A stretch of 43,970 nt of DNA. Origin: Nymphaea colorata. Lineage: Eukaryota; Streptophyta; Magnoliopsida; Nymphaeales; Nymphaeaceae. How positions within the stretch are numbered: the stretch's first letter is position 1; the number at the start of each line of letters is the position of its first letter. The notes beneath the pieces were generated by a model. The model saw only the letters and a list, made by a program, of their open reading frames with translations. It had not been told where the DNA came from and ran no database searches. Below are positions 9,921-19,662 of the stretch, piece by piece. The stretch spans positions 1-43,970 of the forward strand of contig NW_022204800.1 in assembly GCF_008831285.2 (NCBI RefSeq). Reading direction: 5' to 3'. The translations under genes were made by a program, and so were the position numbers.

Positions 9921-10282
9921 GAAAGAGGCGTACATTGATAGGCTTTTCAGCAACAAATGAGAAGCGCAATGGTGGTATTAGGCATTTGGATGAGATGCTT
10001 TTCATTTGGACGAAGCATTGAAGAAGAAAAAGAAGAGAGAGAACCATGGGATGGCATGAAATGTGATATGGAAAAAACAAAATAACTACTACTTTTGCTC
10101 GAGGTGAGTCAAGCTTAAAACATTCGAGTTCAATGAATTTGAACTCGGCTCGACTAAAAAAAGAGTTGAAAAATGAGCTTGAGTCTGGCTCGTTTATTAA
10201 AATAGTTGGCTCGAACTCGATTTTGAGTCGAGGTTTAACGAGCCGTGCTCAGCTCGTTGTTCACCCTCTAGAAACCATGTTT

Positions 10283-11546
10283 GGTAATGCAAAGCTTGCA
10301 TCCTTGCCCTCTCTCTCTCTCTCTCTTGGCCCTAACCATGGCAGTGTCTTTTTTTTTCGATCTCTCGTCATCATATGCAAAGGGCATCTTCTATGGCTGA
10401 GCTCTCTCTTTTCAGTGGTGGTGGCTGTTTTTTTTTTTTTTTACTGATCTCCTCTTCATCATCACAGACGAAGGGCATCTTTTGTGGGTGAGCTCTCTCT
10501 TTTCAAGTGTCTGCGGATATACTCAGAGATGGTCAGGCAAGTCATCTCCCTCCCTCTGCCCCTCTCCCTCCCTCCCTCCCTCTATCCCTCTCCCTCCCTC
10601 CCTCTCCTTCTCTCTCTCTCTGTCTGAAATCATCAACAGTGCTGATGGTTTTTATTTCTCTTTCTTGAAATCCTCAGGCTCATCGAAAGTGTTGAAGTTC
10701 CCTGCACTTAGGAGTGTTAAAGGTAGTGTCTAAAGAGGGCTTGGAGCTCTCATCTCCATCGACTGAGCTTCAACATCTCTCTCTCTCTCTCAAAAAGCTA
10801 TTTCTAAAACCATTGCATTGCCAACAGTTTATTTTCGTAGTGTTCTTTGGTGGAGAGAAAGGGCCATGGACAGCCAATAGTTTCAATTGCTTTTTGAAAG
10901 ATTTTGAGAATCATTTCTTCTAGTTGGTTTTAGGTGGGGAGAAAGGGCCATGGCAGGAGATAGGTCGATAATGTGAGATTTGTACAAGTGATCAGACGTG
11001 GCTCGATTTCTAATCCATGGATTTCACTCCACACAGATTTGAAATTTGTGGATTAGAGATCCACGGTTTGTTTTGTTGTGGATCTTCTGAGTAGATCCAA
11101 CCTTGGCCGAATATCGTCTCAATCATCATTTGTCAAGCTGAGAGCTATGAAACAAGTCCGTGGTAGTTCAAAACTATCCAAAATCACCTACTCGATTGAC
11201 AGGCATAGCTTTAGTAGCTGCTTTATCTGCCTGAAGTCGTGTGGACCAGAAATTAATTAACAAATAGGAAGCAAGAGCTTCCGATCCAACAGACCAATGA
11301 GACTATCGAATCCAGCGGGCTTTGCGGGATGCTCATGCTGGACGCCTGACTTAACTAGGGCTCGACTTAACTAGAGCTCAACTTGAGCAGTAGCTCATGC
11401 AGGAAAGTTCGACACCTCTCGTGCTTGACTCCGATCCAGAAGTTCTCACGAAGAGAAGAAAATACTGCCTCTGTCTTTGACCACTTTGCGAAATAGAAAT
11501 CCTCTCTAACGTGGTCTGGGCCTTCCACAAAGACTTGTCTTGAATC
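10283..11546. other. Non-coding DNA with simple repeats and short tandem duplications
   Basis: Contains (CT)n at about 10310-10326, a T run at about 10428-10441, a CCCTCCCT-type pyrimidine tract at about 10545-10625 and another (CT)n near 10772-10790. Two imperfect tandem repeats are visible: a unit of about 91 bp around AGGGCATCTT...GAGCTCTCTCTTTTCA (10381 and 10472), and one of about 85 bp around GAGAAAGGGCCATGG (about 10855 and 10939). No gene was supported. Confidence 0.6.
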
Positions 11547-11741
11547 TCAAAGCCTTTGTTTCGGAAGCCAAGCATTGGGAGCCCCAATTTTGATCTTCGG
11601 AGAACGGGAGCTGTGGAGAGGTTCCAATGCAATGTCTGTTGTTTCAAGCTCTTCATCGAAGTTTCCGTCGATACATCTTTCTCTGCCAAAAGGACCTTTC
11701 TCTGACACAGGTCTCCAGTTGAGCATGTGAAATCCACTCAC

Positions 11742-11866
11742 CATCTTTTCCCATTCGTGAAAGAGACTTGAAAACTGTTCGGTCATTTTCGCTCGGTCCT
11801 CTCGTAGCCTTGTAGCATTGGAAAGGACTGGGTAAACTAGTGCTTCTTCGACCAGATCTAGGGCTT
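11742..11866 (-). pseudogene. Unidentified coding exon, copy 1 of a duplicated exon
   Basis: On the minus strand the frame reads DLVEEALVYPVLSNATRLRE, then DRAKMTEQFSSLFHEWEKM, and meets a consensus donor, ATG|GTGAGT, at 11741. The frame also stays open past that donor down to 11547 (through NWRPVSEKGPFGRER), so either the exon is longer or that part is chance. Upstream, the frame is closed by a TAA directly before CTAGATCTG, so the start of the exon is missing. A 99-bp part (11766-11864) is repeated at 12687-12785. The peptide is leucine- and charge-rich and helical in look. I do not recognise the family. Confidence 0.5.
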
Positions 11867-12674
11867 ACATCGCTCAACAGAGCATCACGTGACCCTCCTT
11901 CTCTGCCGCGTGCACCCAGCACAAAGAAAGCTCATGGTTTTGGGGGGTTGCCGATAAAGCCGGCGGTCCCGTGTCTCAAACAGCCTCCCCACAATTCAAT
12001 GCACTTTTGGTGACGTGTAAGTGGTCCAAAAAAATAGGGTTGTGCAAATGGTTAAAGATTGAACTCGCCCTCAGCTTATAAGCTGGTGGAGAAGCTTTGA
12101 CTGTTGTAGGTGGATGATTGAAGTGTATCAAACATAGATGGTGTTTGGCTGAAGGATGGGTCACAAGGGCAGCACATCATCCGTATGATGTCACTAACTG
12201 TGTCCATGATGGCCCAGTAGCGGCTAGCAAGAGTTTCATGAGAAACTTTCCGGGGCCAGGCATCATGGGGCTGGAGATCATGCTGGTGATATTGGCAAAC
12301 CATGAAGCAATTTGGCAGAAGCACAACATGGAAAGGGAGCCGCTAGCTCAGTTTGTTGAGCTAGAGTGGATGAAGGGTGATAGAGAGGTGAGAGAGATGA
12401 ATCTCAATGAATGAGGTCTATGGAGAAGCCCAGGAATTTGGAAGCGAAGATGGTGGTAGGGTTACACACTACAAGTAGGAGGAACGTTAAGGTGGAGAAG
12501 AATGCAGCCAAGGTGAGCGCTAAAAAGGTGGCTGTATTATAGAGAAATGGGTTGATATTTATAATGCAAGCCATAGTTATCGTCAACCATTTTTGTGTCT
12601 TTTCATTGCACTCAGTAAAATCAAGATATGAATATTAGTCTCAAAGACTTTCAATCACAACTATTTGAAGGCTT
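11867..12674. other. Spacer between duplicated exons, anonymous open frame
   Basis: A plus-strand frame of 98 codons at 12118-12414 (starts MKCIKHRWCLAEGW) has no recognised motif, and an equally long frame lies opposite, so coding is not supported. Directly before copy 2, a short direct repeat CTTTCAATCACAA occurs twice about 23 bp apart (about 12648-12682). Confidence 0.35.
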
Positions 12675-12784
12675 TCAATCACAAATACTTGAAAACTGTT
12701 CGGTCATTTTCGCTCGGTCCTCTCGTAGCTTTGTAGCATTGGAAAGGACTGGGTAAACTAGTGCTTCTTCGACCAGATCTACGG
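12675..12784 (-). pseudogene. Copy 2 of the duplicated exon, truncated
   Basis: Behind an acceptor (TTTTTCGTATCCAG) the minus strand reads VDLVEEALVYPVLSNATKLR then EDRAKMTEQFSS, the same exon as at 11742-11866 with about two nucleotide differences over 99 bp. It then runs into unrelated sequence and stops (ICD and TGA). This copy keeps the 5' splice boundary that copy 1 lacks, while copy 1 keeps the 3' part. The two overlap by 99 bp and are 921 bp apart. This fits a rearranged gene rather than two functional exons. Confidence 0.55.
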
Positions 12785-14576
12785 CTGGATACGAAAAATT
12801 GTATGTCATTAGTACTTTTGAAAAGACAAAACAAAATAGCAATTCTTTAGGAATTCGGGCAGGCATGAGTGATCCTCGAGTCTGTGGTTACCTCTGAATG
12901 AAGGTGCTTGAGTTCCAGAAGTCTCATGTTCTATCTTTTTCTTTTGGCAAGGTGGTGCATGCTATCTGCTCGGGAAGCGGCCAGGCGATAGCTACAGGAA
13001 AGCTGGTAATCCAAGCTACAAGGGAGGGATGATTTGATAGGCCCTTCCGCCAATTCTCCGTACCAGCTTCTTCTACATATACTGCAGTTGAAGCACCTAA
13101 AGGTTCTGAGATCCAAAGTAATCAAACACGGCCTAAGGTTTCTCTTGTGGATCTAATTTGAACTAAATTCCTTCTATTTTGAACAAAGTTTTGACTATGA
13201 AAACGTGACGCAATTCATGATTCACGGTAATTAGCTTCCGCACCTTTTTACAATAATAACACAAACATATTTGTGGATTCTTTGTTGGGGTCTTCTTTTT
13301 GCTTACAATTTCAAACTAATGCAATCTTATTGCAATTTATCTACGCACTGTGTTTTTTAATTTAAACGGCAAAATGACGCCATGAAGTAAAATTCCTATT
13401 TTAAAAAGTGAAATGTTAGCTGAAGTCATACAAAGTAATTTTGTGATAAGAGGATCGTATTAAAACAAAGAAATCAGCTTGGCTCCCCATATTAGTGGAT
13501 GTTGGATTGAAATCTGTATTTGATAGTTTTTACGAAAAGCATGTTATTTAAAAAAATATGAAGTGGTCCACTTTTAAAATTATAGAAAAGGTAGGCTTGG
13601 AAATGAAGTTTTTTTGGAATTTATTTAACGCACCAAAAACGTTTTTTCTTTGAAAATGCTTTGCTTTAGTTTTTTGTCAAATGCAATAAATGAACATGTT
13701 TGACACATAATTACTGACAAACATTTGATCCAGAGAATATCTTTTAATAAATAGGCAACAACAAAATTATTTAGGAGAAATTAAATGGTGTTTTCCAAAT
13801 TCTCCTGTCTTTTTACAGAATGTGAAGGTGTTGGCATACTTAACACATTTTTTTTTACTTTGAATCAATTCATTTTTGATAAATAAAATTATGAATCATT
13901 TTAATTCCATATTTTAAATTTTCCTTTTTTTGATGATCCACTACGTTATTATATCGTTGATTTTCTTTGTTCTACATTGAAACGATTAAAATTTAAAACT
14001 ATGTAAAGTACATTTTGTAAAATGTATATTTCTATCACTTGACATGATAAATTTAGGTCGAGGAACGTGGGTTAGTGTTATTAATTATTAATATCATTCC
14101 GCATTAGTGGATGTGGGTTGAATCGGTGATCTTGCCAATACATTGCAAGGATAATAATTATCATGTTTCTTCTTTTTGTCATATTTAAAATCAATGAAAT
14201 TAGTTTGAATTATTCTTTAATTCAAAATTTAAAAATAAGGTGACAGACCGATACATCCCATGTTTTCAAAGGAACACCATCCATGGAAAGCAATTGGATA
14301 TTGCAACACATGGAGCATAGGTATGGTTACCTGTATTTTTATATGGATTTGGTATTTACTGATGAAGTCAAAGTAACAATGAACCCAATAAATTGCGAGC
14401 ATTATATTTGGCCTTGGGGGAAGAATAACAGTTATAAAAATCCAGCTCTGGCCAATAGTGACAAAGGCACTAAGCTAAACTTTACCCAATGGGCTATACA
14501 GATGTCATTGATAATTTGCATATTTCACTTTCCATCCTTCAAGGCTACATCAAAAGAAGAATGAAGACATTCTTAC
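12785..14576. other. AT-rich non-coding DNA
   Basis: No coding exon was recognised. The part next to 14577 is likely downstream intron or 3' flank of the FYR-domain gene. A C-terminal exon for that gene was looked for on the minus strand and not found. The plus-strand open frame at 14283-14564 has no motif. Confidence 0.45.
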
Positions 14577-14765
14577 CTCAATAATTTGCAAGGAAGAAAA
14601 TCCAAACATTTTAAGTCCATCAAGACTTCCCGAGAGTTGCAATGGTGGCAGGTTCTGCACTTCGAGGCCTTGTAACTTTTCTATTTCTACATTAAGCCTC
14701 TGACACACCAAGTCCCAGCACTTTCTAGGAGAAAAGACTTTAGTTGGATTGTCCTCAACTGTAAC
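14577..14765 (-). CDS. FYRC-domain exon of a JMJ14/KDM5-like demethylase gene
   Basis: The exon is 189 bp, exactly 63 codons, with acceptor ATGACAG above 14765 and donor GAG|GTAAGAATG below 14577. It reads VTVEDNPTKVFSPRKCWDLV, CQRLNVEIEKL, then LPPLQLSGSLDGLKMFGFS. Pairing CW..V..R.N.EI with GSLDGLxMFGFS is the hallmark of the FYRC (DAST) domain. In plants the combination with FYRN at the C-terminus is typical of JmjC histone H3K4 demethylases of the JMJ14/15/18 group; ATX1-type methyltransferases also carry FYR domains but differ in sequence. The exon has no stop and joins the next exon in phase 0. Nearby deviations from the usual domain suggest relaxed constraint. Confidence 0.85.
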
Positions 14766-15337
14766 CTGTCATATTACATTCACAGGTATATAAATTTCAA
14801 GAATGACCACCAACAGTAACCAAAATAATGTTTACCTAAATAGGGTTATGGCAGTCAAAATATAGGACATGGAACTTGAGAAAGGAAGGAAAATCTTGAT
14901 GAAAATCAGAGGCCTAATTAATCATACAAATACATTCAGATTCAAGCTTCCATTGGTCTAGCCAAAAAAGAGCCGGGTTCTATCCAAACTTGGTATAATT
15001 AATGAAGGGATAAGGTTTACCTAGCAAAATTATTTATACTATGCAGCCATTAATGTTTTAATCAAGGGCAGTTGGATAAATACAGAGCTGCTACTTTGAA
15101 TAGTTACTCCCAATTCCAAACCTGAATACAGATTCCACAGCTTGGATGAGTCTATGAACATGTCAAGCATTGTAACTAAGCTGGTATATGGTGCTCTCAT
15201 TGTGAACATAGAAAAAGTGGTCCCCATAGATAACTCCATTAAAGGTTAAGAAGACAATGTCTACCATTTCCTTAGTGATAAACCTTAAAAATGTGATGCC
15301 TTAATTAGTTTAGCAATCAAATGAGTTGCCAGCTTAC

Positions 15338-15441
15338 CTTAAACATGAGCCCAAGCAGTCCAACATCAAATACTTTCGAGGTATAGCTACAAATTTGTGT
15401 TGTATCAAGTATATCAAAGAACATGACACAACTCTTATATC
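15338..15441 (-). CDS. FYRN-domain exon of the same gene
   Basis: The exon is 104 bp, with acceptor CTTCCTGTAG above 15441 and donor AAG|GTAAGC below 15338. Completing the split Gly codon, it reads YKSCVMFFDILDTTQICSYT followed by SKVFDVGLLGLMFK. This is the core of the FYRN domain, where family members have S.RV.FFSV.DPT...Y.SE.LD.G..GPLFKV. Several usually conserved positions differ (Asp-Pro to Asp-Thr, Gly-Pro to Gly-Leu). That fits a diverged or non-functional copy. Phases match on both sides. Confidence 0.8.
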
Positions 15442-15541
15442 CTACAGGAAGTTGGCAACAGTGACCCTTTATCATCAACATATATTAACTCAAAAGGTGA
15501 ACCAAGGACATCATAGGGGCACAAGAAAAACATAAGCATAC

Positions 15542-15626
15542 CTTTAGGAAATATGGCTTCCTTACTGCACCATAGCTTTTGAGGAACAATAGAGCCAATT
15601 TCTATTGGCACAGGTTCATGCACTGT
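15542..15626 (-). CDS. Exon upstream of FYRN, same gene
   Basis: Ends at the donor AAAG|GTATGC below 15542 and reads TVHEPVPIEIGSIVPQKLW then CSKEAIFPK, with the split Gly completed in the next exon. The IGSIVPxKLWC...AIFPKG block stands directly before FYRN in plant JMJ14-type proteins. The exon start is uncertain. AAAAAG just above 15626 could be an acceptor. The sequence above it is also open to the satellite boundary in a frame shifted by one base at a run of five A, so the true exon may be longer and carry a one-base insertion. Confidence 0.75.
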
Positions 15627-15828
15627 CTTTTTCAATATGAAAGGTACAGGTATTCAATCCAGAGGCTGGACACACAGCCACAGTTGAATTGTATTTGTTT
15701 TCATTCATTATAGTACAGGTGCATGAAATAGTTTCTTTGATATAAACTTTATCTGATGATCCACAAGAAGATGGCTTCAAAAGCTGCAGATTGACTCCAA
15801 AATGTTTTTTTGCTTTACAACATGCACC
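15627..15828 (-). pseudogene. Probable 5' continuation of the exon, cut by the satellite
   Basis: From the satellite edge (about 15829) down to 15620 the minus strand is open without a stop: GACCKAKKHFGVNLQLLKPS, then DKVYIKETISCTCTIMNENK, VAVCPASGLNTCTFHIEK. The last residues would join TVHEPVP if one A of the AAAAA run were extra. No acceptor is evident inside, so the exon appears to be truncated by the satellite junction. The JmjC catalytic part, which should lie further upstream on this strand, is absent from the window. Assignment to the same gene is inference from position, strand and near-continuous frame. Confidence 0.5.
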
Positions 15829-18292
15829 TTTTAATTGAATGTGGCTAAATTGTTGTTATATTCATGTTGAATAATTTAGTGGATTGAAATCACAAGTTTG
15901 TATGAAAATGAATGAGAGCACATAGTTAATCTAATATATTTCGCTTGTTACAATGTCTATAATGAATGATTTAAATGATTAAAATCACTAGTTTATACAA
16001 TTGGGACCAATGCATTTGTTTGATCCCTTGTATCTAATCCAATGAGTTTAACTTCTTATTACATCTATAGTGAACGATTTAAGGGATTGAAATCACAAGT
16101 TCCTATCAATACGAGTGGGATTTAAGTGATTCATTTGACCACACTTATTTAACTAGATGTGCTTATATTGTTGTTATATCCATATTGAATGATTTAGTGG
16201 ATAGAAATTACAAGTTTAAAAGAAAATGAATGAGATTCAAGTGATTTATTTGCTCACTTATATTTAATGTAATGTGTCTCACTTGTAATTACATCTATAA
16301 TGAATGATTTAAATGATTGAAATCACAAGTTCATATGTATATGCATTAGTTAGACAAGTATAGTTAATCCAATCAGTTGAACTTGTTGTTGCATCTATAA
16401 TGAATGATTTAAGGGAAAGAAATTACAAGTTCATATGAATAATAGTAGGATTTAATTGATTCATTTGATCACGCATATTAAATTGAATATGCTTAACATG
16501 TTGTTAATTCATATTGAATGATTTAGTGGATTGAAATCACAAGTTTAAATGATAACGAATGAGATTCAAGTGATTCATTTGCTCAATCACAGAAAATATA
16601 ATGTGTTTCACTTGTTATTACATCTACAATGAATGATTTTAATGATTGTGATGACAAGTTCATATGGATACAAATGGGAACTATGCATTAGTTTGATCAT
16701 CCGTAGTTAATCCAATGAGTTCAATTTGTCGTTACATCTCTAATAAACGATCAAAGAGATTTAAATCACAAGTTCGTATCCATACGAGAGAGATCTAATT
16801 GATTCATTTGATTGCACACATTTAATTGAATGTGGTTAACTTGTTGTTAAATTCACATTGAATGATTTAGTGGATAGAAATCACAAGTTTGCATGAAAAT
16901 GAATGAGATTGAACTCATTCATATGATCCCTTATAGTTAATCTAATATGTTTTGCTTGTTACAATGTCAATAATGAATGATTTAAATGATTAAAATCATT
17001 AGTTTATATGGACACAAATGGGACCAATGCATTTGTTTGATCCCTTGTTTCTAAAATCCAATCAGTTTACCTTCTTGTTACATCTATAGTGAATGATTTA
17101 TGGGAATTAAGTGATTCTTTTATTCACGCATATTTAATTGAATGTGCTTAACTTGTTGTTACATCCATATTGAATGATTTAGTAGATAGAAATCACAAGT
17201 TTAAAAGATAATGAATGAATTTCAAGAGATTCATTTGCTCGTTTATATTTAATGTAATGTGTCTCGCCTGTTATTACATCTATTAAGAATGATTTAAATG
17301 ATTGAAATCACAAGTTCATATGTATATAAATGGGATCTATGCATTAGTTACATCCTTGTTGTTAATCTAATTAGTTGAACTTATTGTTACATCTATAATG
17401 AATGATCTAGATGAAAGAAATCACAAGTTTGAATCAATATTAGTTGGATTTAATTGATTCATTTGATCACACGTGTTAAATTGAATGTGCTTAACATGTT
17501 GTTAAACCATATTGAATGATTTAGTGGATTGAAATCACAAGTTTAAATGAAAAAGAATGAGATTCAAGTGATTCATTTGCTCAATCACAGTAAACGTAAT
17601 TTGTTTCACTTGTTATTACATATATAACGAATGATTTAAATGATTGCAATTACAAGTTCATATAGATACAAATTGGATCTATGCATTAGTTTTATCCCTT
17701 GTAGTTAATCGAATAAGTTGAACATGTAGTTATATCTCTAATGAACGATCTAAGACATTGAAATCAAAGTTCGTATCAATATGAGAGAGATTTAATTGAT
17801 TCATTTGATCACACATATTTAATTGAATGTGGTTAACTCGTTGTTTCTTTCACATTCAATGATTTAGTGGACTGAAATCACATGTTTGTATGAAAATCGA
17901 TCAGATTCAACTCGTTCTTATGATCCTTTATAGTTAATCTAATATGTTTCGCTTGTTACAGTGTCTATAATGAATGATTAAAATGATTAAAATCACTAGT
18001 TTATATGGATAGAAATGAGACCAATTTAATCCCTTGTATCTAATGCAATGAGCTTAACTTCCTGTTACATACATAGGGAACAATTTAAGAGATGAAATCA
18101 CAAGTTCCTATGCGAGTTGGTTTAAGTGATGCTTTTGATGACGCATAGTTAATTGAATGTGCCTAACTTGTTGTTACATCCATATTGAATGATTTAGTAG
18201 ACTGAAATCACAAGCTTAAAAGAAAATGAATGAGAATCAAGTGATTCATTTACTTACTTATATTTAATCTAATGTGTCTTACTTGTTGTTAC
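15829..18292. repeat. Satellite array, left part: nine-submonomer higher-order repeat of about 1.0 kb
   Basis: AT-rich tandem array of about 115-bp submonomers, each with a TGAATGATTTA...AAATCACAAG core. Nine distinguishable submonomers start near 15868, 15963, 16071, 16186, 16301, 16401, 16515, 16630 and 16744. The same series restarts at 16859 and 17856, giving periods of 991 and 997 bp. The third copy is broken off after its fourth submonomer by the retrotransposon. Submonomers 1/4/7, 2/5/8 and 3/6/9 resemble each other most, so the nonamer is three diverged copies of an about 345-bp trimer. No genes. Confidence 0.9.
18288..18292. repeat. Target site duplication GTTAC, left copy
   Basis: GTTAC directly before the TGTAAGCC start of the 5' LTR; the partner is at 26659-26663. 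GTTAC also occurs at this position in many satellite submonomers, so the match alone is weaker evidence than in unique DNA. Confidence 0.75.
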
Positions 18293-19533
18293 TGTAAGCC
18301 CCACGTTTTCTTTCCTTATCCTTTCAAACTACCAAGTTTATTAAAGGGAGACATTTGTGGAAAAGATAGGGATAAGGGCATATGTAGCCACATTTTACGG
18401 CAAGGACTTTCTTTTGCCGCAGGCTTAGAGGAGCTCGTCCAACATTAGAAAGAAAGAGAGAGAGAGAACGAGTGAGAAACGTTTTCCTTCTTGCTCTCTT
18501 GTTCGAACTGAGGCTCGTGGCTGCGGGAAGAGAAACAGAAGCAGGGGTTGCTGCTGGAAGTTGCTGCAGAGTTTCAAAGGTATGGGATTTTCAGTTATGA
18601 ATGGTTCATGTAGCTTTTATCTTCTGATGATTTCCGGTGGATAGCGATTTATATGCATATTATACTAGTCGATCTGTGCATGCTATACCAGTGTTCTTCG
18701 TTTCTAGCTTCCTTTGATTTCCTTTAGATAGAGCATGCTAAATACTGAATTGAATTGAAAAAAAAAAAACAAAACTAAAGTCAACCCTAGAACATAACAT
18801 GCATATCTGAGAAAATTTGAGATAAGAGGAGTAGTCTGGGGGCATCACCGACAGAGGGCAGCCTGCTCTGTTCGACTTAGGGTAAGTCATAAACCAGCAA
18901 CATATAAAAAAAAGGGGCGGAAAGGAAGAAGGAACCGCAGTGATGCACAGGCATTGTCACTCGATCGATCGGAAGACCAGCCACCTTCCTCACGCTGGTG
19001 GCTGATGGAACGCAGCTGCAGCCGTTCCTCTCCTACTTGAGAGAACGAGAGCAAGGGAAAGAGGTAGCGGCAACTGCTGTTGCAACCGGGTAGTGGAGGG
19101 CCCGACAGCCCTTCTTTCTCTCTGTCAAGGTTTCTCACGAGGGCAATGCTAGAAGCACGAGAGCAGGTGGTGGCGGCGGCGGAAGGCGACGGGTGGCGCA
19201 GCGACGTGGAAACCCAACGCCGGAATCTCACAGCAGTTGAAGAGTTTCTCTCCGGTTTTGGGTTGAGAACGAACGGTGGAATCCCCACCGCTGGTCGAGC
19301 GAGAAGAAGACGGAGGAGCAGCTCGTAGGAGAGAGAAAACGAGGCGTGAAATGAGAGAAAAAAAGAGCGTCGGCCGTTTTTATATTAAGTTGGAAAAATT
19401 ACAAAGCGGGTCCACCTCTTTATCGAAATTTATGGATAAGTGGTTATAGTTTTTATAAAATAATGCCCCTCAACGTTTTTGCTGAAAACCTCTTCAAAAA
19501 GAGGCTTGGGAAAGTGATTTTCAGCAAAAACCA
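18293..19533 (+). repeat. 5' LTR, truncated on its inner side
   Basis: Matches 24182-25420 of the 3' LTR with about 40 substitutions by eye (roughly 3%) plus small indels in A runs. After ...AGCAAAAACCA the two LTRs diverge completely: about 1.24 kb of LTR, including the poly-A signal and the terminal end, is missing here. Promoter-side sequence is retained, including a TATATTAAG stretch near 19381 that might be the TATA element. Antisense open frames in this region are by-products. Confidence 0.9.
19476..19530. repeat. Perfect hairpin in the LTR, next to the deletion point
   Basis: TTTTTGCTGAAAA ... TTTTCAGCAAAAA (13-bp arms) with an inner CCTCTT/AAGAGG pair. The same hairpin stands in the 3' LTR at 25363-25417. 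The 5' LTR deletion begins three bases after its foot. Confidence 0.9.
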
Positions 19534-19662
19534 AGCCTGTTACGAATGTGTTTTTGATTTAGTGTGAATATTGAGTTTTAAAATTTTAGAGTAGTTTTAA
19601 CGAATCATTTTACTTACGAATACAATAGTTATATTTTGTGTTCCTCCGTGCGGTGTAGTTCA
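19534..19662 (+). other. Residual 5' leader of the retrotransposon, PBS lost
   Basis: 129 bp between the broken 5' LTR and the gag ATG. It does not match the 3' LTR. A tRNA-Met complementary primer site (TGGTATCAGAGC-like) is absent, so the deletion took the PBS too. Confidence 0.7.

Larger units (their letters stand above)
8532..10282. mobile_element. hAT-like non-autonomous DNA element with nested insertions
   Basis: The left end reads AAACGTGGTTTCTAG then GGGTGAAC, ATGAGCTGAG; the reverse complement of the right end (10248-10282) reads AAACATGGTTTCTAG then GGGTGAAC, AACGAGCTGAG. These imperfect inverted repeats of about 40 bp bound 1.75 kb. Inside both ends lie many CTCGAGCTCG/GAGCTCGGCTC-type subterminal motifs (8560-8700 and 10100-10255), typical of plant hAT non-autonomous elements. 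No transposase is encoded. An 8-bp target duplication was not found. The interior is composite: a GC-rich section, a polypurine tract and a duplicated GAGGGTTTC-rich section. The superfamily assignment is inference. Confidence 0.6.

Noticed and set aside
12118-12414. 98-codon plus-strand frame, possible small gene
   Set aside because: No motif, an equally long frame opposite, and no splice or regulatory context. Kept only as an anonymous frame in the spacer entry.
18887-19328. Open frames in the 5' LTR and their counterparts in the 3' LTR (24773-25231)
   Set aside because: They occur in both LTRs because the LTRs are copies. No domain, and frames overlap on both strands.
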